This document shows, piece by piece, positions 1 through 11,775 of a stretch of 64,000 bases of DNA. The stretch's first letter is position 1. Every line of letters begins with the position of its first letter. The translations under genes were made by a program, and so were the position numbers. A model generated the notes under the pieces. That model was not told where the DNA came from. It did not search any database and saw only the letters and a program-made list of their open reading frames with translations. The DNA is from Gentiana macrophylla (Eukaryota > Streptophyta > Magnoliopsida > Gentianales > Gentianaceae): assembly GCA_026214975.1 (NCBI GenBank), contig CM047808.1:10194267-10258266 (forward strand), given 5' to 3'.

Positions 1-1045
1 ACTAATTTCGAAAGGACTAAAATAGCCTTAATAGGAGGTGAGGAGTTTTACAATTTTATAGTGATTTGTATAAATCATCCTAATCTATGGATCAAGTTTG
101 GGACTAGCCATTTATATTTAGATTTGACAATTTTGTTATCAATGTTGTGTCATGTTTTTTAAAAATCACCCTTTTGCAAAATTTTCTGTTATCTTCAGGG
201 GCGGACGCGGGAACCCGGACAACGAGGAGTGATAATTCTAAAGAATTTTTGCAGTAAAAAAATGTATAGTAATGCTTTTTTCTGCCCTTACGATAAAAAA
301 AACCCTACTATACATCATAAAAAAACACGACTATACATTTCGCTTTATATTATCGCAAAATCCGAACGCATTAACTGTTTTACTTCTAGCAATAAAGATT
401 TAAAACATTACGAACAATGTTTTCGATGGAAACCAATAATCTGAAACCGATTAATATTTTTCTAAATGTATCACTTTGGTAATATATAACTATATATTTG
501 TATGTACATGACAAATGTTTTATGAAAAATTATCAGATTATTATAGATGATAAGGCGAAAATAAATTTTATAATGGGCGAAAAAATACATAACATAGATA
601 TAATAGTGTATTATAGGATTCGGTGAATGATTTAATACTCCCTCCTATAAGGGTGCATCTGCCTTGGTTAGTTTAAACAGAAAATATGCGATTGAGACTC
701 ATTCTCCCGCAAATCTAACGTGCTTCCATTGTAACATTGCTATACCGTAATTCTATTATTTACAATCAAGGGCCTTAAAACAAAAAATTCACTTAGGACC
801 TCCGATTACACACGGACGTCCTTGATCCTTTTTAAACTAAAAAGATAATGAAATAAATCGCATATAAATGATTATTACCAATTAAAAACGGAGGTTAAGC
901 ATTAAAGTTACAGTGAGCTGTGGCATGGAATCTTTTACTTTCTGAGTTGAGTCCTCTAAGGAACCGGTGTTCACTTGTGAACAACAATCAAATTATGTCT
1001 AAGAATGTAGTAAGAAATCATTATGCATGGTTTATTGGTTGAGCA
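1..1045. other. AT-rich intergenic DNA with repeat remnants
   Basis: I see no supported gene here. At about 196 a sequence beginning CAGGGGCGGAC resembles the terminus of the hAT-type MITEs further along (CAGCGGCGGACCC at 11507), but no matching right end or target duplication was found. Positions about 660-905 are the reverse-complement match of about 28735-28960 (see that repeat). Confidence 0.5.
660..905 (-). repeat. Dispersed repeat, inverted copy of 28735-28960
   Basis: Read on the minus strand, this block follows the same order of words as 28735-28960 on the plus strand: a start near TTAACCTCC, then TTAATTGGTAAT, ATCATTTATATGCGA, TTTAAAAAGGATCA, AAGGCCCTTGA and GAGTCTCAATCGC. Substitutions and small indels separate the copies. 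It has no coding capacity and is probably part of an old transposable element. Confidence 0.7.
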
Positions 1046-1430
1046 AGGTTCTGTCGGTGTAGTGACTTAAACTCAATCGGGTTGACCGGATTCGACCGGA
1101 TCGGACCATTATTACCTCGTTTTTATGTTATTATGAAGATAGTCACGTATCTCATCATTAAAGTGTGTCGACAGTTAGACGTGTAATATGTGGAAGTGTG
1201 TTGAAAGATTATGTACATTGGATGACACGCGTATTTAAGTGTTTTGATTATATGTCATTGTATAATTATCTTTAAATCAAATGTCGTTATAATATCATAG
1301 TGTGGACTATTACATTTTGACACTATAGAAGTTTCTTTAAGAAAATGAGATGATGTGGCAATGATCGGATGTGTTATTGATATGTTCGGATTAACACTTC
1401 CTCATGGTGGGGATGAATTTCCATATATGA
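1046..1430 (+). repeat. Dispersed repeat related to 22205-23050
   Basis: This shares with about 22205 a block near CTTAAACTCAATCGGGTTGACC followed by repeated CGACCGG words, and later the phrase GACACTATAGAAGTTTC (GACACTATTGAGGTTTC at about 22717). It is probably a retroelement LTR or untranslated fragment; its boundaries are not resolved. Confidence 0.45.
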
Positions 1431-2518
1431 CCTTCTTATACAATAAATTTTTTTCTTTGAATCTTTACAAAGTACAGTTCAATGTTCAATTTGAGATAGA
1501 TAATTTTTTTTGATGATAATTTTTTTTTACCAATTTTATAGATAGATAATGAAAAACTCGTAGAAGACATAACTCATGACAATCATATCAAAGTGTCGGT
1601 GTTTTATTAGTCCGTGGTCGTACAAGTCACTAAAAAGTATCCATAATATTAATAACCAACCGCAATAGTCCTAATCATTGGCTCCGAACCACCGAGTCAT
1701 ACTTGTGGTGGGACCAGAATAACATTTGTCAAAAGCTTATAAAAACAATTAAAACACATAAATTGATGTCTCCGTGTAACGTACGGATGAGACAACACAT
1801 AAAAATTCCTTGTAAAGAGGCAACGCGTTTTTTGTGGGAAAATTTATCAGGTGATTTCCTTGCGAATCTATCTCACGCGCAAGAAGATCTCTGGACCACA
1901 CAATTTCTACACACGGGCACGCTGTATTCCACCTCGAAAGCTGTGTGGTGAGATCTCGCCACGCGTAGCGATTCCCTACTGTGAAATTCCTACAAGAGAA
2001 ACGCACTTTTTTGTGTACATAATTGCATGTCATTAATTTTACATGGGACAGGACATGGGGAAGATGCCAATGGGACTATAAAGTCAGGGAAATTTTTAGA
2101 TATACAGTGTCTACGTGAAATCACATCTACATACTTGTAATCAAGCGTAGCCAGTCAATGATCGATTGCGAGAAATTGTTTGTGGTGTGTAGTTACGATC
2201 CCGCGCCTGATTACTTGCACGTGAAGATGTCTCTCGTAGAGACACACTACCTAAAAATTTCCCATAAAGTCAAGCTGGGGGTAACACTTTTATTCGACAT
2301 TGTACTAAAGAAAATCGTTAAAATAAACGGATTTACTTTTTCTTTTTTCTTTTTTCTTTTCTACTCTTCTTATTTCCTTCCCAATTTCTTCGTCTCTTTT
2401 TTCTTCACTTGTAGGAGTGTTGTTTAGGAGAGGAGAGCCAATCGTTTAAGATGTGTGTGAGGAGGTTTGGTTCGTTTTTCCGGTAAGAATCATGTCTCCT
2501 TCTTCTTTCTTTGTGCCA
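1431..2518. other. AT-rich DNA with a pyrimidine tract, no supported gene
   Basis: Short overlapping ORFs on both strands at 1703-2036 look like mutual shadows and have no recognisable domain. A C/T-rich tract (about 2331-2412) precedes the tandem repeat at 2519. It could be a leader or promoter tract of a lost gene, but nothing downstream supports that. Confidence 0.35.
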
Positions 2519-2735
2519 TTTCGGGTTTCATTATCTTCTTGTTTTAGCTTGAAGATGAAGATTATAGTGTACGGTACGAGAAAATTCTTGATTTTGGGTT
2601 TCATTGTCTTCTCGTTTTAGCTTGTAAATGAAGATTATAGTGTATTACGAGAGATTTTATGATTTCGGATTTTATTATTTTCTTCTTTTAGCTTGAAAAT
2701 GTAGAATATAGTGCACCGCAAGAGAGATTTTATGA
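2519..2735 (+). repeat. Three-copy tandem repeat, period about 70-73 bp
   Basis: Three successive units begin at about 2519, 2592 and 2662, each with TTTCGGGTTTCATT-like starts, then TTTTAGCTTGAAGATGAAG, then ATTATAGTGTA and a GAGA-rich end. The units have diverged by substitutions and short indels. No function is evident. Confidence 0.75.
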
Positions 2736-3774
2736 TAACCGTTGTTGTTTATTGTTGTTAGTCCAAGATGTATGTTTAATTTCAACGTTTAAATAAAAAC
2801 TACGTCTTAAACAGATGATCTCAACACGTTGTTAAGCTTATAGGTGACGGTGGTTGTAGAATTTTTTTCTTTTTCTTTAATTGGTAGGAGAATTGAACTT
2901 AGATTCGTAGGTCTGGGGGACTTTACAATATTGTTATTCTTTTATTTTATTTATTTAGTTAGTTATTACCGGATATATATTTACTTTGATATTTGTTTTC
3001 AAGTATTTAATTATGGAGCACAACAAATATGCATAACAAAGTTCAATAACACATTTTTAAACCATTGATTATGATGTTGGACTTATTGATTTAAATGGGT
3101 CTCAAAAAATAAAATGATAAACAAAGTTGTTGTGCCACTTTGTTGTGCATATTTATTGTGGAAAATATAATCATTTCTCTTAATTATGATGCAGACTTTG
3201 ATATCCCCTTGTCAAAAAGTATGAATATATGTGGCAGGTCTGCGTCCAATTCTAGTTATATGGTTGAAAACTATGAAAATGACAATGGGAGAGGAGTTTA
3301 CTTTAAAGATGAGGCTGCAAAGAAACATCGATGTGTTCCGAAGTATATGTATGAATTATTATTTTTGATTTTGACATTTTTTATTACCCATATAGTTGTC
3401 TTAATATCATCCATTTTTGTTATTATCTCTTAATGAAATCGTGATTGTGTGGGTGTTTGTATGAATTTTCCGATGGCCTCGTATAGGTGTTTGTTATGAT
3501 TATTAATTAATGTGGAATTCTGAAAGTGATTAGCTTAGGATTAATCAATTAAAACCAGAACATTGGTAAGTAATTAATCAGCCACAGGGTAACACCCAAA
3601 AAAAATTAAGGGTGGGCAAAAATGTAAAAAGATATTATTTGATCGGAGATTTCAAATACTCTCATCAGTCTCAATAGAAATATCCTACTAAATCCTGAAA
3701 CGCATAATGGGCTTTAACTAAAATTTGCCCTCCTATGTTTGAAGGAAAATGTTGTCTAATGAGACCCGAGGTAT
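2736..3774. other. AT-rich DNA, no supported gene
   Basis: Only short ORFs of low-complexity composition occur (for example at 2844-3068 and 3140-3433). None has a recognisable domain or splice support. Confidence 0.4.
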
Positions 3775-4180
3775 GGTGTTTGAGTAGATCAATTGGTGTG
3801 TCATTAACACTATACTAATTTCTTTATAAAATATAAAAAGTTTAATTAATTTGGGACCTCTCCAGAATCAAATTTAAGGACAAAGCTCAACTTTGAAAGG
3901 GGCCAAAATGGGATTTCCATCTCTATAGAACAGAAATTTGCCCGAAGTACGGTCCTCGAGTAGATCGACTATGTGTCAACACTATGCTGATTTCTTTATA
4001 AAAGAAGTTTACTCTGGGGACCTCTCCAAAATCGAATTTATGGACAAAACTTCAGAGTCGAAATAGGATTTCGATATCTGTAAAATAAAATTTTGACAGA
4101 ATTGTGTTGCTCGAGTAGATCGACCGTACGTAGTGCTATTAATTTATTAAAGAAGCTTAATTTGGAAAATCCCCGGAATA
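3775..4180 (+). repeat. Degenerate tandem repeat, three units of about 155-175 bp
   Basis: Units begin near GAGTAGATCAATTGG (about 3781), CTCGAGTAGATCGAC (about 3955) and CTCGAGTAGATCGAC (about 4109). Each is followed by a phrase like ATGCTGATTTCTTTATAAA, then GGGACCTCTCCAAAATC in the first two and a diverged tail in the third. A single related word occurs at about 21306 (CCGAGTAGATTGACTG), so the unit is also dispersed. Confidence 0.6.
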
Positions 4181-4416
4181 GCACAGAATTTTCACCGCCC
4201 CGGAAAATCCAGCAGATTCCAAGGTGGCTACAAGTGTACGACATGTAATTAGAGTGAGTTTCCATATCATGGCAAATGAGGCTAACTATGTACATTCTTT
4301 TAATTTCATCATTTATTGAAACTGAAAAATGCCTTTTTTTTTTTTAATTTCTATCGTTCATTAATTAAAATTGTTAGAACTTCTGAGGTTTTCTATTTTT
4401 TCTTGTTCTTCATGTG

Positions 4417-4787
4417 TCAAGTGTACCATACTGTTTTCAATTGTTCCCGTAAGACAGCATGACTTTCTTGGAGATATTTGATCTCATTCATGAGCTGCTC
4501 AACTTGTTGTTGAAGAAACATCTTCGTCCACCACAGCCGTCTGGCTGTCGGTCGGTCTGGCTGTCTGCCGCATCTTAACAGAGTGTGCGGAATTGAAAAC
4601 AAGGATAAGTGCTCCACCATGCACCGGCAGTCCAAATTTTGACATCTGTCACATCCTTCTTCAATTTTGGTTCCCATTTCACAATCTTGACTTTCAGCCT
4701 TTCCATGCTTGAAATATACAGCAAATTAGGTGGCGGAGTGGAACTGTTGATTATGATGCCTCTCCGACACAAGCAGAATCGATACAA
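4417..4787 (-). pseudogene. Possible coding fragment with a coiled-coil-like tail
   Basis: Two overlapping minus-strand frames are open here. The frame ending at 4417 has a heptad-like tail (LQQQVEQLMNEIKYLQESH) resembling coiled-coil segments such as the K domain of plant MADS proteins. The frame starting near 4710 reads MERLKVKIVKWEPKLKK. No start, splice sites or full domain can be assembled. I do not recognise a gene; it may be an exon scrap or chance. Confidence 0.2.
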
Positions 4788-4809
4788 AGTTTATCATGGA
4801 AGATGAAAC

Positions 4810-6260
4810 CGATTAAAAAGAGATCTTTCATTTTCATTTGACACATGTAGTACGTTCACTATTATGTTTATCAATAGAATACTATAGTCTGCATGGTCTG
4901 CATGTTTTAATCATGAGTAAAGATTTTACTTGAAAGATGAGACCAACATCTTTTATTACCCATATATTTATGTTAATATGTTACTATGATGCAGGTTTTG
5001 ATATTGAGTAAAGATTTATTACCCAAATATAAAGATTTATTACCCATATATTTATGTTAATATGTTAATATAGGTATGTATTATTAGTTTTTATTTTGGC
5101 GCATATAATTATTTATTACCAATTGGTGTTACAGAAAAATATTTAATATTTTGTATATATATAAGAATTAACGCAGAATCTCTCTCAACACATGCACAAT
5201 ATAAATTGTAAAAATAATATTCACACTAGGGTTCGAGATCTCATGACATCTGACCATGATATCATGTTAAGATCAAGCGTTTACAGCTCTAAAATCAATT
5301 GGTGTTAGTGAAGACGTTACTATATTTCTCTATATATTCAAAAAGTATGAAGAATCTCTATAAAACATAATTTCATCCATCTTGAGATTAATTTCAGGTT
5401 ATAGGTGGCAACAAGGTTTTGCAGGATTGTAAGTTGTAATAGTTTACGGCATTATATTTTGTGTTCTACTATCTTGATGTACTTTATTATATATTCGGGA
5501 CGGTATTCTTGTTGCTTAGCACTTGTATTATGATTCCGGGATGGTAGTAGTATTATGCAGCATTTGGAACAGTTCAATTTACGCCGATCGAGCATGTATG
5601 AATTTTTGTTACGCTTATGATTATACCACTCTTCTTTATACAAAGGGCTTCATGTCTCGAAATATTAATTTATATAGAAAGTTAGGTAAATTAACAAATT
5701 TCAGAATATTTTTAAGTAAAACAAGACACCCAAATATATTTTTTTTATAGAGGAAACGGCTTCTATAAATTTTATTGTTTAAAGGGAAAAAAAATTTAAA
5801 ATCACGTACGCTGATGTAGTGGTGTTTAAACACTCATTCGTTTGATCTAGATCTTCAAACGTTATTAAATTTCACTGATTTTTTTATTTTTTCATACTCT
5901 TCGTTTTGAGACTTGGTTTGATATAATTACATCGTTTTTCGTAAGATTCACTGTCGAAATTCATTCGGTGAATCTCGACAGTGAATCCGAAAAGTAGTGA
6001 ATTTCGAATAATAGTGAATTTCGATCGAGATTTTCGGAAATTACGTCGGAATATGGTGAATGTGGTATCAAGATAAAAAGCATCAAAAATAATAAAATTG
6101 GTGAAACAATTTTCAAATTTGAAGTCCTAAATTAAGAGATATAAATGTTTAAAAAATATGGATGAAAGAAAAAAATGTGTTGATTTTTTTTTTTTTTTTT
6201 TTTAACTTTCTTTTTGGAAAGAAATGAAGCCAGAATTTAAATAAATAAATAAATTATTTT
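4810..6260. other. AT-rich intergenic DNA, no supported gene
   Basis: Contains short shadow ORFs only. A run of words around GTGAATTTCG and GATCGAGAT at about 5950-6040 repeats in both orientations, which suggests a degenerate fold-back sequence, but no ends were defined. Confidence 0.4.
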
Positions 6261-6338
6261 GTCATTTATGCAAACGATGATTGTTGAAAATTAATATGGG
6301 GCATTAAGGTGCCGTTTAGAGGCAATATGCTACTTTGA

Positions 6339-6599
6339 TTGATCCGTCGAGATGCTTTTCCTACCGCGGAATTTCTAAAGAGTCGACACGTAGGCGATAA
6401 CGATATTTTCTTTGCTTGTGGCATACTGCCGGAATCCACTTTGCATGTGACTCGTGACTGCAACTGGTCCAAAGCCTTGTGGAAACAGCTCATTCATCGA
6501 AGCTGTTGGACAATTTTTACTCAACCTGATGACCCGGCTTCTTGGCTGGCTAACTGTCTGAAAATTAACATGTACAAACACGATAATATTGACTTCTGA
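6339..6599 (+). pseudogene. LINE remnant: reverse-transcriptase zinc-binding (zf-RVT) fragment
   Basis: The 86-residue frame carries the pattern typical of the zf-RVT domain at the C-terminus of plant non-LTR retrotransposon ORF2: an FLKSRHVGDND stretch, then FACG, ESTLHVTRDCNWSKALW and a following W-rich segment. The C-x-H-x-C spacing fits that family. There is no reverse-transcriptase core beside it, so this is a truncated, dead LINE or gene-captured scrap. It is separate from the larger LINE at 24.1-28.7 kb. Confidence 0.65.
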
Positions 6600-6668
6600 A
6601 GATTTTTTTGGGATTCGCGGGGGAGCGACAAAATAAGATCTAAAATAGGAAAAAAAGACGAAAAAAAG

Positions 6669-6783
6669 ATAGTGGTTGAGAAGGACAAAACGCGTACATT
6701 ACTACGCTGCATTTACACGTATACTTTCACACGCGTAGAACACACGTAGTAATAACGCACGTTTATTCTTCTCAACCACAATC
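6669..6783. repeat. Fold-back (MITE-like) inverted repeat
   Basis: The left arm ATAGTGGTTGAGAAGGACAA and the right arm ending TATTCTTCTCAACCACAAT are imperfect reverse complements. Pairing continues inward through CGCGTACATTACTACG / CGTAGTAATAACGCACG to a loop of roughly 30 nt. It is a short non-coding element able to fold on itself; no target duplication was recognised. Confidence 0.65.
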
Positions 6784-7038
6784 ATTTTTTTGTTTTTTCC
6801 ATTTAGATTAAAAGTGGTACTTCACAACCTTTTCCTAAGATTTTTTTTTTCCTACGAGCGTTGCATCATAAAATCTATGAAAAAGATAAAATAAATAAAT
6901 GTTAGGGCCCTGAACGGGCCAAATTTCTCACAATGTCTTACACACTAGGCCTGGGTTTTACCGTGCCATTATTTTACCCTAAAACCAAAACCTCAAGTTT
7001 TCCTGGTGTGCTGCTGCATATCCTTTCTTTCTTGAGGA

Positions 7039-7064
7039 AAAAAAAAAAAAAAAAAAAAAAAAAA
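7039..7064 (+). repeat. Poly(A) tract in the presumed leader
   Basis: A homopolymer of about 26 A lies some 30 bp before the chosen start codon of the five-exon gene. Confidence 0.8.
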
Positions 7065-7091
7065 CATCTTGAGCTCATAATTAACAAAGAA

Positions 7092-8667
7092 ATGGAGGAA
7101 GAAAATGATGAAATGGGTATTGCTTTCTTTTTTATTACTTGTAATTTCTTCAGCCCTTTTTTGAAACTTGCTTCACTTTTTTATAGGACAAATGGCAAGT
7201 AGAATTTGGGATCATCTACAGCAACACAGAAGGATCGAATTACCTGCTTTTGTTGAAAGATGGCAGGTATATGTGTTCAATTATTCATTCTTTCCTGTTT
7301 TTCCCCTCTGTTCTGGTGTTTTATACCTTTAATTCTACTTATTTATTTTTTATCTTCAAAACACACACAGCTAGATCCAAATCAGGAACAACTGATGAAT
7401 GATGTCATACAAGTGTTGTCTGGTATTAATGCTGTGAGAGACATGGGAAGAGGCGATGTTTGGGAATTTTTGTATGTGGATCAGAATTTGAATTTGTATC
7501 CTGATGAATGGGTGTTCTTGACAGATGAACAAGTTGCAAAAGCCCAGAAAATGGCGGTATATACTTACTTTTCCTCGTTTTAATTAATTTTTTTTCCTGT
7601 AAATTATTGTTAGTTCTTATTGTTGAATAGATATATATATTGGTTGGGTAATAGGATGGTACCTTAACGTATGGTGAATATCCGGGATATATTCCGCCTC
7701 CAGGAGTGGAGGGAAAGAGGTACAAAGTCATTGAACAGAGCTACATCGGATCCCTTAAGATGTATCACTTCAAGGTATGTTTCAATAATATGTTTTTGGA
7801 TTTGTTTTGGGTTATTATTCGCACCACAATCATTATACTCGTGCACTAATGCAATATGCAGTAGAACCGACTTAGTATGGATGCATTGAGACTTGAGAGA
7901 ACCGACAAAGTCGGTTCTTGTTTCAGAACTTATGAAAAAACGGTTCTAGGCTTCAAAACCGACTTTCATAGTTTCAGTTTTACTGTGGGGCAGGACTAGT
8001 AGAATGACTGTGGTGCAAATAAAGGCGCCCTTCGTTTTTTGATACCATCCTGTATATATACAGTGTCATGTAGTGTAATACTCTAAATTGAAAATTTGAG
8101 AGAATTTATTAAGATATAAGGTTGAGACGTAATGGACTTGGTAACTCGGCTCATTTATAGCCAAATGAGGACGGTAGGTCAAAACCGTTACTAGATTGAT
8201 TATGATTCAAGTAACGCCGTCAGACTCAGATTGTGGGGCGTTATATGTAGCAGATGTTGGTTTAGAGTAGAGATAATGACCTGACCCTTTCATTCAATCA
8301 TTATTTGTTGAAATTTAGGCTCAGAACGGTATTTTGATACAAGGTGTTTGACGGGTGTCTCAATGAACTTGAACTTCTCGCCTTAGTGTGCATTTGAACC
8401 CCTTCCCACCTTTGCTTACTTAAAATGCTTCAATTCCAGTACTCCAATGATCTGCAACATTATTTACATTACAAAGTGACCTCCTTTTTCATTTTTAGTA
8501 AACATTGAATATATATATATCTATATATATATATACACTTCCATGCAATCTGATTTCGTTTATGATTATTATGATCAACGGCTTATCTTAATTACAATGC
8601 ACATTGTCATTTACAGATCGATGATGACTTGTACAAATGTGTGGGAAGTGACGATGAGGTTCTATGA
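7092..8667 (+). CDS. Five-exon gene of unknown function, 153 codons
   Basis: Exons 7092-7116, 7187-7266, 7371-7556, 7655-7774 and 8617-8667 (25, 80, 186, 120 and 51 nt) join into one open frame of 153 codons plus TGA. All four introns (70, 104, 98 and 842 nt) begin GT and end AG, and the phases agree throughout. This is the main support for a real gene. The product starts MEEENDEMGQMASRIW, has an acidic start, a central NLYPDEWVFLTDEQVAKAQK segment, a YGEYPGYIPPPGVEGKRY stretch and ends CVGSDDEVL. No signal peptide, membrane segment or domain known to me is visible, so no function is proposed. The ATG at 7092 was chosen because its short exon splices in phase; a shorter start exists at 7192. 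It is the only intact-looking non-transposon gene in the window. Confidence 0.6.
7898..7918. repeat. Perfect 9-bp-stem hairpin inside intron 4
   Basis: AGAACCGAC-AAA-GTCGGTTCT is a perfect inverted repeat. Related words (GTAGAACCGACTTAG at 7861, AACCGACTTTC at about 7958) flank it, so intron 4 appears to hold a small fold-back element. Confidence 0.7.
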
Positions 8668-8732
8668 GGTTGCGGTTTGGAGTAGGTGAATGACTGACTA
8701 GGTTTAATATTAATCTCTCTCTCTATATATAG

Positions 8733-8798
<66 letters not shown>
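8733..8798. repeat. (AT)n microsatellite
   Basis: An uninterrupted AT dinucleotide run of about 65 bp lies about 65 bp after the stop codon of the five-exon gene, preceded by a short CT run. Confidence 0.95.
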
Positions 8799-8800
<2 letters not shown>

Positions 8801-9188
8801 CTTAAATCTTCGGAGAATTTCTTAGAATGATGGATTATTATTACGTACGTTTAGTGTTTTCTCGCGCGCTCTCTCTCTATATATATGTATGTATGTGTGT
8901 GTGGATTTATGTGTTTGGTTTTGGCTTTATTACGCAGTGAATATGTTTCGTTTTCCCAGATCTAAGGTATATATGTGTGCTTCCATACATATATCTAAGC
9001 ATTTCTGTATATATTGTCATTATAAGGAAAAGAGAAGGCCAAGGTTAGTAATTTTTTGTCATGTATATAACAGTAACCAACATATATCAAAGTGCTTATA
9101 AAATTTAAATGTGAAAACATATTTGAGCTTCATTTGGGGGGCCATAGAAGGTGAAAAAATGGGAGCATCTTTTTTGGACAACATATTA

Positions 9189-9246
9189 TTCCGACTCAAA
9201 TTGAGTCGGAAAATGATAATTATTCTGATTCAATTCAAGTCAGAAT
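9189..9246. repeat. Pair of short inverted repeats
   Basis: TTCCGACTCAA-A-TTGAGTCGGAA (9189-9211) is a perfect 11-bp stem. It is followed by ATTCTGA ... TCAGAAT (9222-9246). Their adjacency suggests a small fold-back element rather than chance. Confidence 0.6.
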
Positions 9247-10479
9247 TTCAAATGTTTTGCATATCCGATACTGGTTTGAAAGACTTTTCGATTGAAATTC
9301 GATCAGAATCAACCGTTGCGAGAAAACATAAATTTGAAGGGGCAAACGTTGAAACAAAAATGATGTGTTTTTTTTTTTTTAGTACGAAAAGACATTCACG
9401 AGAAATTCTTAAGACAAAAAAAAGTAGAGTGTGTGATATATAAGGTAATGTAAAACAGGTGAGGTAGGGTAAGGTCGGGTAATGTAATATGGTAGTATTT
9501 ATTTGCATCGACAACTCTAATACTCATACTATGTCGATCACCGCGTAAGCAAGCCTTTGTAACGGCCTATCGGCGTATATACTAATTAGCATGTCGTTTA
9601 ACCTTGAGCTAACATGACAAGTGTTTCTTATATACTTGGCAGGTCGAACTCCGGATTAGTCGAGTTCATTATATGTTTGGCAGGTCGAATTCCGGATTAG
9701 TCGAGCCAGTTGTTATTTAAAAAAAAAAAGGGAGTGACGTGCATACTGCATACTATGACAAACAAAGTCACACGTCCTGAAATTCATACATTCATGTAAC
9801 AAAATCAAGTACAAAAATGAATTTACTCATACATTTTTACTTGTCAATTAATTAATACACACAACACAAAAAATGGAGTTTTATGCACTCTATATTCTTC
9901 TTATAACGTCCGTATATTCGACTTTTCGGGCGATTTCCGGCGGCGAAATCCACCCACCGCCGTCGTTATGGAAACTGGCAGTGTATTGGCCAATGTCATG
10001 GTGTAGAACTAATTCAGTTCATTGCATTCAAAACCAACCAAAAAACCAGTTTCTTATTAGAACATTACATTATATAAAGTTGATGAAAAAGAACGTCGAC
10101 CATTGTACTTCAAAACCCGCAATGGATTGGTCACTGATAATTAATTACTGTTTTTGTTTTCGTTTTGAAAGAGGTAATTAATTTTTTTTTCTTTTTTTTC
10201 TTCTTACATTTTTTTTAAATATTTTTTATATTTTTATAATACTGAAAGTGACACGTTACATTACAACTATTGAATTACTTAGAGTCAAAAGTATTTTTGA
10301 CATAATATTTTAATTGAGCACTTTAGTATATACGACTTACATTTATAAATTGTAATGAGTTAAGATTTGATGAAATTAAATAGAATGGAATGATTTTTAT
10401 TTTATTTTAAATTTCATTCCAATATTTTGACGTATTACGATGCGTGCAAATGAAATAAATTTTCAATCCTGAACAAATT

Positions 10480-11330
10480 TTGAAATATAAAATTGTTATA
10501 AGAAATCAATCACCACCACCCCGCCACGTACATGTCACCAACATCCACCCACCCCTTCGCCCACATCACTGCTACCCTCAACCCACACAACACAACACCA
10601 CTTGCCGCCGCCACTGCCCGTTACCCACCCTCGGCATAACTCAACATCATTCATTATCACAACCCACTCCACCACCATTTACCCACCCACCACCCACACC
10701 ACCGCCATTCTCCGCCACACACATCACCACATGATGCTGCCAACAACATCCCTCGTCACTACCGACACGACCATATGCCCCCTACCACCCATCTTATCAC
10801 TACCGCTTGCCATTACCCACCTCACCACCACGTGCCCTACCCTCAGCCAAAATCCAACCTTACCCGCCATTCTCCACCACGTACAACCACTCCATAACCC
10901 ACTGGCGGATCTATGTACGTAGGTTGGGTGGGGTCACGTGACTCTGCTTAGATTCGAGAATTTTTTACAGTATTAAAACGATGTACTTTTTTGTTAAAAA
11001 ATGTTATTGTATGGTTTAAAAAATGTTGTTTTAGCCTCCAGTGATCTCACTGAAACATATTTTGTATAAAAAATATAGTTTTAGATTTTAGTGACCCCAC
11101 TGGAACAATTTCTCGACCCGCCCCTGCCACCACCACTCATCACAATGTACTCCGATGCCACCACCCATCACCATCCACCTCGTCTCCACAACCCACTCCA
11201 CCGCCACCACCACCACCATCCTACTCCTCACACAATCCTCTACCACGCACCACCTTATACCCACCACCACCTCCACACACCCCACACCCTACACCACCTG
11301 CCACACTTGTCATGACGCACCGGCCACCAC
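10480..11330. repeat. CA/CAC-rich low-complexity tract
   Basis: Long runs of CCACC, CATCACC and ACCACCAC give open frames rich in Pro, His and Thr on the plus strand. I treat the ORFs as composition artefacts. The tract lies inside the presumed first intron of the RNase T2 relic and is interrupted at about 10902-11127 by a MITE-like insert. Confidence 0.7.
10902..11127. mobile_element. Probable hAT-type MITE (no clear target duplication)
   Basis: The left end CTGGCGGATC and right end GACCCGCCCCTG are imperfect inverted repeats of the same CAGNGGCGGRYC type as the MITE at 11507. The interior (ATTAAAACGATGTAC) recurs in reverse at about 12525. Flanking CA-rich DNA prevents recognition of a target duplication. 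Confidence 0.45.
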
Positions 11331-11506
11331 TAGCTCATTTTATTCCATCGCATATTAATTATCGTAAGAAATGAAATCACATTCATTAATACAGCTCAAT
11401 CGATTCAATTGGTTATTTATTTCAACAATCCAAACATAATATCAAAGATGAACATAGTACTGTTTCTTTTCACTTTTGTTTCAGTTGGATAAAGTGATGG
11501 ACCTAC

Positions 11507-11775
11507 CAGCGGCGGACCCAGGAAAATTTTCCAGTGGGGGCAAAATTAGGAAAAAAAGTCAAAAAAAACTCATCTTCCAAGATTTGAACCTGTGACCTAT
11601 GGATAAATAACAAAGCTTCTAACCAATTGAACTAAATTGATAATTATATTAAATATTGTCTGAAATAATATACATACACAGTTTTAATATTACTAGAGGG
11701 GTATATTAGTAACTTCGTATGGAAATTCGAGTAGGGTCCATGCACCCCACCCCTATAAGGCTGGGTCCGCCGCTG
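11507..11775. mobile_element. hAT-superfamily MITE, 269 bp, with perfect 8-bp TSD
   Basis: Terminal inverted repeats are a perfect 15 bp: CAGCGGCGGACCCAG at the left and its reverse complement at the right. The flanks are GGACCTAC at 11499-11506 and again at 11776-11783, an exact 8-bp target duplication, which with the CAG terminus is diagnostic of hAT elements. The interior is AT-rich and non-coding, so the copy is non-autonomous. It sits within block 2 of the RNase T2 relic, and the exon sequence reads on across the excision point. Confidence 0.93.

Noticed and set aside
1703..2036. Overlapping ORFs on both strands
   Set aside because: They shadow one another, show no domain, and no splice or start context favours either.
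5225..5300. GGTTCGAGATC word resembling a tRNA T-loop
   Set aside because: No acceptor, D-arm or anticodon stem can be arranged around it.
10480..10922. Pro/His/Thr-rich ORFs
   Set aside because: Composition artefact of a CA-rich tract in the presumed intron of the RNase T2 relic; no start context, domain or splice support.
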